Positions 31,542 to 56,800 of a DNA stretch of 64,000 nt are shown here, piece by piece. Made by a program: the position numbers and the translations under genes. A model generated the notes under the pieces. That model was not told the DNA's origin and made no database searches. It saw only the letters and a program-made list of their open reading frames with translations. The stretch's first letter is position 1; every line of letters starts with the position of its first letter. The stretch is from Podarcis raffonei (Eukaryota > Chordata > Lepidosauria > Squamata > Lacertidae). The DNA is taken from the NCBI RefSeq assembly GCF_027172205.1, contig NC_070616.1, positions 13,568,001 to 13,632,000 on the forward strand. The letters are read 5' to 3'.

Positions 31542-31593
31542 AAGGCAATAGTCCAATGACAGCTGTCATGTATGTGGCCAGCACCCGAAGAAG
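31542..31593 (+). pseudogene. Decayed segment B' (copy 2)
   Basis: Homologous to 29810-29858 and still bounded by CTCTGCAG and GTAACC, but the frame that follows segment A meets a stop after five codons (KAIVQ). Segment C is absent downstream, so copy 2 cannot make the copy 1 C-terminus. Confidence 0.6.
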
Positions 31594-32154
31594 GTAACCG
31601 AGTCTCCACACCTTGGGGATGCAGAGTGTGTCCACGGAGCTGACTTTTCACTTATTAGCTTTATTGTTCGACATCCCAGGCCTTCTTGCAGTGTTTTCTG
31701 TGCCTTGCAGGCCTTTTCCACTTGGCCTGAGAAGGCAGGGCCCTGACTGACTCCAGCTACAAAAATGGGGTCTCTCCCATTCTGGGACCAGACTCAGACG
31801 GAGGGGAGGGGGTTAACTGAGGCTGTAAAACCCTCCGAAAACCCATGAATGCAGTTGGGTGACAAGGGCACCTGTGAATGTCTTTGTGCCTGTTCCTGCT
31901 GCTGAAGAAGCAAGGAGGTTAAGATGCTGTGTCTCAAGCCCTTCGCCGCTGAGGCAGTCTCCAAGTCCGCCATTGCAAGACACAGAGCTCCTTCACAATT
32001 AGGAATATTGGATCAAAATTAAAGGTGCCTCCAGAGATGTGGACAGGGAGGTGTAATCTGAATGAGACTATCGAGATTGAGGGATGAAATTTGAGGGTCC
32101 TACCTTGATTAAAAATGGAGAATTATTAATTTTATTATTATTATTTAAAGTCTG

Positions 32155-32695
32155 CAAGGGCTTAACACCTACCCCATCTGGATTAAAGAAATGGAAGTAT
32201 CACAAGTGAGGTCTGTTAAAGGACAGCTGGAAGTTTGTGAAATGCTTGAAATTCCTTTTCTAAAATGGATTGCAGACTAAGAGAGGACCGGACATAAATT
32301 TCCATCTTAGTGAACTGTGCTGATATCAGACTATAGACATTACAATAGACTATAAGTGATGAGAGGGGAACCGTTATCTGGAAAATAAAGAAAATTGTAC
32401 AGGAAGATTTTTGGATAAATGGATCTGGTATGCTAGCAGGTTTTAAGGTTAACTGTCAGGAAAACAAAGCGAGAGCCAAAGACTGATGGAGAAAACTGGA
32501 TTTAAAAGTAAAAAAAAAAAGTATTTAAGTTTTATTGTATGAACTGTATGTTATTTCAAAATCATTTTGTTAAGACATGGATGGAAATCCAAAAGGATAT
32601 GTTATGATGGGAAAACTAAAACTGTCCTTGCTGGGTAGAATTTCTATGATAAAGATTATACTTTCTCCCTCCCGGTTATTAAGGAAATTCAGGCA
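32155..32695 (+). mobile_element. L1-like sequence with an ORF2 fragment
   Basis: The end encodes LSLLGRISMIKIILSPSRLL, the L1 ORF2 motif LGRI(S/A)xIKM..LPR. The part before it is A-rich non-coding sequence in the style of an L1 5' region, although the two are not contiguous in a normal L1. Confidence 0.55.
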
Positions 32696-33260
32696 ACTGT
32701 TCCCAGAGTGGTTTAATTATCAATCCCTCCTCCCAGGGAATTGTAGCTCTGTGTGGAGAGTATAAGGTAAAGGTAAAGGTACCCCTGCCCGTACGGGCCA
32801 GTCTTGCCAGACTCTAGGGTTGTGCGCCCATCTCACTCTATAGGCCGGAGGGCCAGCGCTGTCCGCAGACACTTCCGGGTCACGTGGCCAGCGTGACAAG
32901 CTGCATCTGGCGAGCCAGCGCAGCACACGGAACGCTGTTTACCTTCCCGCTAGTAAGCGGTCCCTATTTATCTACTTGCACCTGGGGGTGCTTTCGAACT
33001 GCTAGGTTGGCAGGCGCTAGGACCGAGCAGCGGGAGCGCACCCCGCCACGGGGATTCGAACCGCCGACCTTTCGATCGGCAAGTCCTAGGCGCTGAGGCT
33101 TTAACCCACAGCGCCACCCGCGTGGAGAGTATAGGGTTCTCCTAACAACTCTTGGCACCCTTAACAAACTACAGGTCCCAGAATTATTTGCGTGGAGCGG
33201 TGACTGTTGAAAGTGGTATCCTGGAGCTTTAAATGCAGGGTGTGAATGAGGCCTCAGAAT
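32696..33260. mobile_element. Palindromic MITE interrupted by a SINE
   Basis: Left arm 32696-32764 ('tcccagagtggtttaattat', 'ggaattgtagctctg') and right arm 33122-33250 ('tcctaacaactcttggcacc', 'aagtggtatcctggagcttt') together match the element at 38990-39310. GTGGAGAGTATA is duplicated at 32753-32764 and 33122-33133. Confidence 0.75.
32765..33121 (-). mobile_element. Full-length Sauria/ACA-type SINE with 12-base target duplication
   Basis: Begins with AGGTAAAGGTAAAGG (tail) and ends with the tRNA-like head 'cccacagcgccacccgc'. The B box GGATTCGAACC is intact. The perfect duplication and intact CpGs suggest one of the youngest SINEs here. Confidence 0.9.
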
Positions 33261-33789
33261 CTGTACACTCTAGTAACTGCCAAACCGATTTCAGTGTTTT
33301 AGAAAGCCCCTGTTCCCCTTTATCTCCGCCTTTTCTTCTTGGTGCTTCCCAAATAGACGTTATTAAGCAGATACAAGTCTCATGCTTCTCCAGTCTGTTA
33401 CAGGTTTATGATTTTGTCTCAGCCTCCTCTGGGGGACTGCTTCTTGCCAGCCAAAGGGACTCTGATTGATGGCAGTCGAGAATATTTTATGCTTGGTGAA
33501 TGGCAGGGAAGGCTGCTGTAGAGTTGGGCATCTTCCCACCTGCCCTGCCCTGCATCACTGACACCAACCAGGAAGAAATGGAGAAAAAGCGAGATTGTCC
33601 TTCCTCGGTGACTTCTCTCCTGCTGAGTTAGGCACGAGGGCATGGCAAACATCTGAGAGGCTGGCACACAGAAAACGGAGGCTTCTGAGGCTGGTGTCAG
33701 GGTTGGGCATCTGCTGAAGTGTGGGTCTCCGTAGGCCGACTCCTGCAGCATCTACTTCTCATCCTTGTTGTTCCTGCCTGTCTACTGTG
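33261..33789. other. Stretch without recognisable gene
   Basis: Unique-looking. A 110-codon minus strand frame at 33419-33751 has no recognised domain. Confidence 0.4.
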
Positions 33790-33885
33790 TCCAGGAACAC
33801 ATTAAGAGCCTGCCTGCTGAATCAGACCAATCCCCCATCTCTGGTCCAGCATCCTGCTCTCTCTGTGTTAACTGATATGTCTACC
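33790..33885 (-). mobile_element. CR1/L3-type LINE 3' fragment
   Basis: 'aggaacacattaagagcctg' and 'ctgctgaatcagaccaatcc' read on the minus strand as the CR1/L3 end. Confidence 0.5.
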
Positions 33886-33887
33886 CT

Positions 33888-34193
33888 GGTAAGGAGACTG
33901 AGAGGAGGTATGAGAGCCATCTTCAAATATCGTAAGGGCCATCACATGGAAGATATAGCAAGCTTGTTTTCTCCTGCTCCGGAGGGTAGGACCTGAACCA
34001 ATGGCTTCAAGCTACAGAGAGATTCCAACCATCAGGAAGAGCTTTCTGACAGCAGAACAGACTCTCCTTCCTTGGAGGTTTTTAAGCAGAGGTTGGATGG
34101 CCATCTCACATGTATGATCTAGTTGAGATTCCTGCACTGGAGGTTGGACTAGATGACCCTCAGGGTCTCCTTCCAACTCTACAATTCTATAAA
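33888..34193 (+). mobile_element. CR1 LINE 3' end, well preserved
   Basis: In family order: 'aggagactgagaggaggtat', 'catcaggaagagctttctga', 'tttaagcagaggttggatgg', 'ggttggactagatgaccctc', 'ccaactctacaattctat'. The terminal octamer is the CR1 3' signature. Confidence 0.85.
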
Positions 34194-34546
34194 CCTCAGA
34201 ATGTATTATAAATTGGTATCGCAGTGGCTTTATGAAGTGACGAAGGTCTTAGTATCTCACTGCCGAATTTCAACCACCATATAAAACAAGCAGGGAAAGA
34301 ATCTGCATTCCAGGGACAGCATGACACCTACAGGCAGAACCAACAGATTCAGGGTGCTGGAGGAAGTATTTGCAGACTAGTCCCCTCCAAGCTGCTGGTG
34401 GTCACAACTTTACAGACCCTGCCCCCTCCAGTAAAACTCCTTGAATATACATGAGCCCAGAAGGGAAAGTGTTTTGCTATCTTGTCAGACATGTTCCATG
34501 TGTTAAGTATTCAAACATCCAGCCTTTCTACCTTTACCCTGTACAA
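34194..34546. other. Stretch without recognisable gene
   Basis: Unique-looking sequence without exon features. Confidence 0.4.
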
Positions 34547-34690
34547 CAAACTGCCAGACCCTCCAAGTGTCCCTATTTTCCAGGGATGTCCATAATTTTG
34601 AGAAGACATCCCAGTTTCTGATTTGTTCCCGGAATGTCCCACTTTTCCTTAGAATGTCCCTATTTTCATTGGAGAAATGTTGGAGGCTAT
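34547..34690. mobile_element. Palindromic MITE (same family as 15776-16195)
   Basis: Ends 'ccagaccctccaagtgtccc' and 'gagaaatgttggaggctatg' are mirror images; the middle has 'cggaatgtcccacttttcct'. Confidence 0.65.
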
Positions 34691-35254
34691 GGAGTTTTCT
34701 GACCCTCGAGCCGTCTGAAGACAATTCTGTTTAAGGAAGTTTTTTTAATGTTTAATGTTTTATTATTGTTTTTATACATGTTGGAATCTGCCCAGAGTGG
34801 CTGGGGCAACCTAGTAAGGTATGTGAGGTATAAATAGTAAGATTATCGTTATTGAATGTGACGTCTCTATTTTCATTAGAGAAATGTTGGTGGAGGCTAT
34901 GTACTGCTCTATCAGGCACGGGGAACCTGATTCCCATCAAGAGGAGTATGGGCAGAAACATCAGATGGGCCATATGTCTCCACCACAGGGCTGAAAGCAT
35001 AACAATCTGCTTACACAAAAACAAACCCACCAACCACCTCAACATCTGCCCAAAGAGGTATGTGGGGATAACCCTACTACGACCCCAAAACTTCCTTGTG
35101 GAAAAGCTCTCGAGTCTCAAAGCACTGATCTTGGAGTGCCTCTTTTAGGGAACAGGCCCAGATAGACACAAACACATGCATGTGAACACATGCACACACA
35201 CACACTCAGATCACCACACACTGGTTACACCCAGGGAACACATTGGGGAAAAAT
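34691..35254. other. LINE 3' tail and unique flank beyond the MDH2 3' end
   Basis: 34730-34855 is a + strand LINE 3' tail ('gaatctgcccagagtggctg', 'ggtataaatagtaag'). 34870-35200 holds repeat scraps and a short CA-rich tract near 35185. Confidence 0.45.
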
Positions 35255-35267
35255 AAACAGGTTGTTT

Positions 35268-35273
35268 TTTAAT
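35268..35273 (-). terminator. MDH2: Candidate MDH2 polyadenylation signal (ATTAAA)
   Basis: On the minus strand ATTAAA occurs 162 bases after the stop codon. It is followed about 40 bases later by the GT-rich 'cagtgtgtggtg'. No AATAAA was seen nearer on this strand. This is inference from position only. Confidence 0.4.
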
Positions 35274-35434
35274 TGTGGAACGGAATTCCAATCAACAGAT
35301 TTATAGGGCAGGGCTAACATCAAGGCCTGGAAGCAGAACTCAATGCTTTGCTCCGGGTGCCTTTAAAGTGACATGATGCACCTTAAAATAAATTAAGGGG
35401 GCTGCAGTTCTCTTCTTTTGTCATCAACAGATCT

Positions 35435-51024
<15,590 letters not shown>

Positions 51025-51124
51025 GGTCGTCGGCTGCGAACGGCGTGGGAAGAGTCGGCGGCTTCTTTCTCCTTCGGGAACGACCTCCAGGCAGCGAGGG
51101 CACCGCGAGACTTCGCCGTCGTTG

Positions 51125-51134
51125 TCTCGCGAGA
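51125..51134. promoter_or_regulatory. TCTCGCGAGA palindrome (MDH2 side)
   Basis: The exact 10-base palindrome is a known promoter element of TATA-less CpG-island and bidirectional promoters. It lies about 100 bases upstream of the MDH2 ATG. Confidence 0.7.
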
Positions 51135-51240
51135 GCTCGGTCTCTTGCCTCTTTGGCCTTTACGTTTCCACGCTCGCCGCGCCCACCCCGTTTAAGCCCC
51201 TCTCGCGTTTTCTCGCGATGCTTAACACACTGCCTCGCAA

Positions 51241-52090
51241 GCTATGTACCTATCTGGGAATTTGATTCATTTTTATATATTTTTTTAAAAAAACTATTTT
51301 TACACATTTTATATATGTGTTAATATAGTAATCAAAAATACATTTTGGCGTTGGTGGAAGAATCTTACACACATCCACACACACCTACCTACAGTGAGTT
51401 GCAAACTCAGAGTAAATACATTTAAATTAATGGATGCAATTCTAACCCCATTTTCATGGAAGTTACGCCCCACTGAATTCAGTGGGACTCATTTCTGCAT
51501 ATACATTGATTGGGAATGCGCTGTAAATTCATGTCCCTTAATTTGGATTGGTTTAAGTCTGACTCTGGCGAGCACTGGATACACAAAGGCTTTATTTCAA
51601 AGACCTGTAACTTCCAAATTTTCATTTATCCTTTTAAAAGAGCGATTGGCCGACTTTTTAAACGTTAATGCTGATTTAAACCCTGGGTGTCATTTACACA
51701 AAGACAGAAAACTTCGTGTTAATAATAACCTGTAAACACTAAAAATTATTTAAATTATTCCGTGAAGTTGCACAGTAGCAGAAAGGGGGGGGGGAAATAA
51801 CCCTAATAAAGTACAATTGAAGTTTGAGACCTTATATTATTTTTTCTGTGCAGATACAGCGAAGGGGCATAAAGCCAATATACAGAATACATATCAGTTC
51901 TTGAGAATGTCAGTTTATTTTTCCTTGGCCTTTAAACTATCCTGAGAGTAGAGCAATGGTGAAGGGGATGAATGGAGATGAAGCTAATTTTTTTTTTTTA
52001 AAAAAAACCCTAATCCTTTTGACATTTTAAACCGATAAAATTTACTTTTGATGTCCTACGAATACAACAGAGCAAGGAATATGGGGGTTT
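51241..52090. other. AT-rich spacer between the MDH2 and STYXL1 CpG clusters
   Basis: No repeat or exon recognised. It includes a G run at 51786-51795 and a T/A run at 51991-52006. Confidence 0.5.
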
Positions 52091-52099
52091 TTTTGCAAC

Positions 52100-52109
52100 T
52101 CTCGCGAGA
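52100..52109. promoter_or_regulatory. TCTCGCGAGA palindrome (STYXL1 side)
   Basis: Exact match to the same 10-base promoter palindrome found 975 bases to the left. A related TATCGCGATA palindrome follows at 52160-52169. Confidence 0.65.
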
Positions 52110-52420
52110 ATCTGTTGCGTCTAGGACCCTGTGTCCTATCGGCAGACGTTGCGCCGAAGTATCGCGATAATCAGCGAGCGTGAGAAGACGGCAATGGCGT
52201 CAGGCCTAGGGTACCGTGAAGCCTCGCTCCACAGCAACAGCAAGAGCGAGACGATGGGCCTAACGAGAGTGAGGGAAGGACGTGGGGCGGTGAGCCGAGC
52301 CGATAACGAAGAGATAGAGCCTGGTGTCCCGCTCGCACGTCGATGGGTTCCTATAGCGCCCGCTGTGAGACGCACTATCTGTCCAGTCACTACGAAAGGT
52401 GGGCGTGGCCTCCGTGACTA

Positions 52421-52428
52421 TGACGTCG
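52421..52428. promoter_or_regulatory. CRE-like site TGACGTCG
   Basis: One base from the full cAMP response element TGACGTCA, within the CpG cluster. Confidence 0.4.
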
Positions 52429-52462
52429 CAGCCGCCGGCATTGTGGAATACAAGGTACCATA

Positions 52463-52476
52463 GTTACCGTGGCAAC
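52463..52476. promoter_or_regulatory. RFX-type X-box GTTACCGTGGCAAC
   Basis: A full match to the palindromic X-box pattern GTNRCC-N2-RGYAAC bound by RFX factors. Half-sites CCATGGCAAC (52491-52500) and CATAGCAAC (52518-52526) follow, so three sites lie within 65 bases. Confidence 0.6.
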
Positions 52477-52560
52477 AGTTGACAAACGCACCATGGCAAC
52501 GGGAGCCACAGAGGTGTCATAGCAACGGGAACCTGAGGCCACGCAGGTTGGTGGGCTTCC

Positions 52561-53649
52561 ATCATACATCATCATGCTGTGATGATGATAATAATCCAGT
52601 CATCAGCAATAACAATTATTAGTATCATTATTTGTTTTCATGAATTGGATTGATTGATATTTGAGGGACATTTCCTTGTTTCACTTTTTAAATAATTGCA
52701 GCAGTTTGTGATGCAAGATGGAGTATATGTTTCTTACGCAAAGCGACTAAATGGTCACAATCTGCCTGTTGTGGTCTGGTCTCGCCTTATTTTTCAGAAG
52801 CATACAGTTAAAATCTTGCTGTTGCAGTGATAACCCATCTTTCCTTAAAGGGTGATTTGCAGGCTTCATCCCATTGCACCCTTGCGTCACTCCTGCAGTG
52901 GAGAGGTCCAATGGGCATGATTATTTTATTTTTTTCATTGCATTTGTATCGCAGCTTTTTCTCCCCAAACTGCTCAAGTTGGCATACATAGTTTCTTCCC
53001 CCCATTTTATCTTCACAACAATGATGTGAGCTGGGTTAGGCTGTGTGAGGCAGTGACTGGCCCAAAGTCATGGCTGATTGAGGATTTGAACCCTGTTACT
53101 GCAAGTCCTAGCCTGACACTGTAACCGCTACACTACACTGACTCAATTGATTTCAGTGAGTATATTCTTAACTAGATACAACCATGAACCTCCAGAGACA
53201 GAGAGCGAGTCACCCTCTCCTGCAGTTTCCAACAACTGGTATTCAGAAGCGTTACCACCTCTGACTGTGGAGGCAGAACATAGGCATTGTGGCTAGTAGC
53301 CATTGATAGTCTACTCCATGAATTGGTTCAATCCTTTTTTAAAGCCATCCAAGTTGGGGGCCATCACTGCTTCCTGTGGAAATGAGTGCCAAAGTTTAAC
53401 TAGGAACTGCATATCTCTATATGCATCTGTATTACCGGTATTCATTTTATATCGTTGTTGGCATCCCTCTGTCTTCAGTGACAACGGAGGATAAGATGAC
53501 TAGATGAACTAGACTAGATGAGCCATTTTCATGATCCAGCATGATCCAGCAGGCTCTTCTTATGTTTTTAATCCATTAAAGGTGGTGTGATTTCTATACC
53601 TAGATGGAACCCCTGGTTAACAGTCCACATTTTCCCTTTGCTTTTTCAG
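52561..53649. other. STYXL1 intron 1 with repeats
   Basis: Contains a MIR-like SINE (-) at 52925-53145 ('tcttcacaacaatgatgtg', 'cactgtaaccgctacactac') and a CR1/L3 end (-) at 53190-53570 ('tgtggaggcagaacataggc', 'catgatccagcaggctcttc'). Confidence 0.6.
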
Positions 53650-53843
53650 TCAAACAGTATCCAGACACCCAGATTCCTGCACAGAACAAACTACCTGGAT
53701 TTCCAGACTGCAAGCTGAGATATGAAGAGGCCTTTTTCTGTTTGTGGATGAACTACCTGAATGTGAAGTAGCCTACTTACAGGAGTTCAGTTTTTTGAAA
53801 ATACAGTTGTGTCCTCAGTGTTGAATCATTCTTGTCTAGCACC
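53650..53843 (+). promoter_or_regulatory. STYXL1: STYXL1 5' UTR segment with two short upstream frames
   Basis: Two upstream ATGs precede the start: one at about 53721 gives MKRPFSVCG then TGA, and one at about 53748 gives MNYLNVK then TAG. Both end before the main ATG and may temper translation. Confidence 0.55.
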
Positions 53844-56800
53844 ATGGCTGGGGTGGCATTGTGTGAACCAACAGAACTGTATAATATGTTGAACCAGTCC
53901 ACAAAAATCTCTAGACTAGCAGAACCAAACTATCTCTGTTTAATGGGTAAGTTATGTTCTTTCGTACTGACTGACTACGTCTTCTATTTCTGTTCATTGA
54001 ACATTTATGTGACTTCTATTATTTGTGACTCTGATATATTTTCTGTCTATGTATTTTGTATAAATACTTGTTAGCACATTATTAGCTGTGTGTTGCTTGT
54101 GGTTGTTCAGAGTTTACCTCTCCCATTGGCATCAGTTGGACTTCCTGTCACATCATCATTAACGACCCTGTAGCTTGAAAATGACATTGTACATACACTT
54201 AATCCTTATAGCAAGGTAACATTAATAACAAGCCCATTGACCTGCACCTGTTTCCTCAGCTGCAAACTGAGTATTTTTCTCCACCCTACAGAAGCATGTC
54301 AAGGGTTTCTTGACTTCCTCCTGTTTCCAAATGGTGGGAAATGAAATTGCTTAAAAAATTGAAGGCTGCCCTGAGGCCCAGGAATGCATTCTCACTGTCC
54401 GGTGCATGCCTCCTTGATTTTCACTTTTGTGACTCTGCTCCTACTTCCATCAGGCCTCTGCTAGCATTGGGTGTAAGAATATAAGGAGGGCTTCACTGGA
54501 TTAGATGCAAGTTCCATCTAGTCTGCAGTGACCAAAAAGATTGACCTGCCATAGAATGTGAAGGTGCTACATAGCCATCAAAACCACCAGCCTTGTAAAG
54601 GCTTGAACCCCATATTCTATGGGGCTTTGTCATTCTGCTGCCTGTGCATCAGGTGTCCCTTCCAATTGCAGACCTGCAGCAGGATTACTTGCCCCAGCTA
54701 AGGCCAGAGTAGTGACTCAGGCAGAAACACAGGGCAAGGGGGAATTCTTACCCTTTCACAGAAGTAAATCACATTGTTTTAAAGATAAACAGTTCCTGTA
54801 GAGTAGAAATGAAGAGAATGCAGAAGTGTTTGAAAAAAATAGCAAAGGCGGAATCAAATTTCTCATTGTTTTCAGTTCAGTCATTTGCTTTCCTTGTGTC
54901 TTTCTTTTCTGTTGCATTGTTTTCAGATGCTCGTACGAGGAGGGAGTACAATGAAAGCCACTTGATGACAGCGATACGAGTCAGAAAGGCGAGTGACATT
55001 TTGGGGTGTCTTGGTTGTTTGTTGCAGCCACCTCCTGTTGTTGGACAGACCCTAGGTGAAGCATTAGATTCTCCCCTGCCGGAGCCCTTTCACTGTGGGG
55101 CAAAGGTTGGCGGAAGCAATTAAACCATTAAAATAAAATAAAGCCATGTTATATATGTTGGTGCAATAGATCATTGGATTCTGAGATCCAAATTTCTTTT
55201 TGGTGAGAGAACCCCTGCAGAGATTTAACATCACAAAATATGTAGTAAAGTATGGAAATGCAGACTGTAAAACCTTTAAAATATGCTATTTCAAGTGAGT
55301 TCCAAAATGTCCCCTGAAAATATTTTTTTCCAAAGGTTCCCTCTTCCCCCAGCATGAGAAAAGACCCCAAATGGTTTATGTTCATGTGCTTCAGAGAAGT
55401 TGCACAGGCAGTAAAACTTAGGTTAGTTACAAAGTTGTCAAAGTTCCTAGATTATTAGTATACAAACTCAAGAATGACTGGTGAGAGCCATGCGCTTGAG
55501 CTGGAGCAGCCAGCTCAAACCTCTTCACACACTGAGCTTCCCAGATGGACTAGAGGCGAACAAAGACTTGACTACCTAATTTCTCCCAAGGTGAAGGGAA
55601 TGGACATAGCTAAGTCTGGTAGAACATCTTGCTGCATGGTATTATTCCTGTCATGCATTAATTGGACTTAAGAATGTTGGTTATAAGAGGCTGGTTATTT
55701 CACAATACAAGTAGTAGATTAAAAATCCAACTAAAGCTTTAATTATGAGTAAATATGCATTCGATTGTGCTGTTTCACTGTACCATGAGGCTTGCCTGGT
55801 GCTCACATCAATATCTGTTCAGGGCCAGGTTAAGACATGCCTCAGAGTTAAGAGAAATAACCTTTTTCAGGCCAATAGCCACATTGCTTTCTGAGCAAAC
55901 TCCCAGAGGCCACATGCCAGCAGGAAACGGAACCAGAGAGGAAAGTGGATGGAGATGTAAATTTTACCTTTATGCAATCAGTTTGACTCTTGTGTGCTGC
56001 CCCTCCATTCTCCAACCAGGCAAGCAAGAAGCATTGTCAGATTCCAGCCAGGCAAAAACACTCAAGGAGAGTACAAAGTAGGGCTGGTGTGGAGCATGGC
56101 CTGGAGAAAAGTGAGGAGGAGTTTTAGCCTGCGGAGAGTCCCAAGGGCCAATTAGAAAGGTCTAATTCTGAGGTTCCCTCCCCTCACATACCTCTTTTAC
56201 CAGGCTTTTGAGACAATTGGGCGTAATGCATTATTTGTTTAAGGCAGGGGACGGATATTTGTTTTAGCGTTAAACTTGCTGGCTGTTTTCTTTAATTATT
56301 TATGTAAAGTTGGTCGCTGAGAGACTTTTGGAGCAGGCGACATATTGAACAAAGAATGCTAATGGTAAAAAAACAACAGAAAGGTAATTGAAAGGGTCTC
56401 TGTGCCTACACTTCCGTTGATGCGAAAGGTACAAGATTTGACCTGGGCCTAAGAGGTAACAGGGCTCCAAGCACACACGTCTTTCAGAATGCAGGTATCT
56501 TTCATGCAACACAGTAAGAAGTATATTCCTTTTCACAAAGTCATTAATCCAGCCTCCCACCCTTCTTTCTTTCTAAAGAATGCATTGGGCAAATTCATCG
56601 TTCCTCCGTCCGTCAATCTGGAGTGCGTTCGATACTGCGTGGTATACGATGGCAAATCTACCTCGGTGGATGCTGCTTACGACATAGATTATGATTTGTA
56701 TGAAGTGGATAAAGAACTAACCCGTAAGTCTTCCTCTTTCTGCTGCAGATTGCGCAGCCTCACTGTTTTGATCTCATATTCCTAGCTCACGCAAGAGCGA

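Larger units (their letters stand above)
30758..32154 (+). repeat. Tandem duplication, copy 2 (contains a solo LTR)
   Basis: Same order as copy 1, but interrupted by the LTR at 30908-31266 and lacking the region that holds segment C in copy 1 (about 170 bases). Confidence 0.8.
52090..52560 (+). promoter_or_regulatory. STYXL1: CpG-rich probable STYXL1 promoter and first exon region
   Basis: A second CpG-dense segment lies 1.3 kb before the STYXL1 start-codon exon. A non-coding exon 1 is expected here; candidate donors exist but I cannot choose one. Contains TCTCGCGAGA, TATCGCGATA, a CRE-like site and X-box motifs. Confidence 0.55.

Noticed and set aside
31055-31651. 198-codon minus strand frame across copy 2
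   Set aside because: It spans the LTR and duplicated intron DNA, opposite to the exon-like segments, with no domain features.
33419-33751. An SRRM3 exon on the minus strand
   Set aside because: SRRM3 would be expected further left by human synteny, but no Ser/Arg-rich coding exon with splice sites was seen here.
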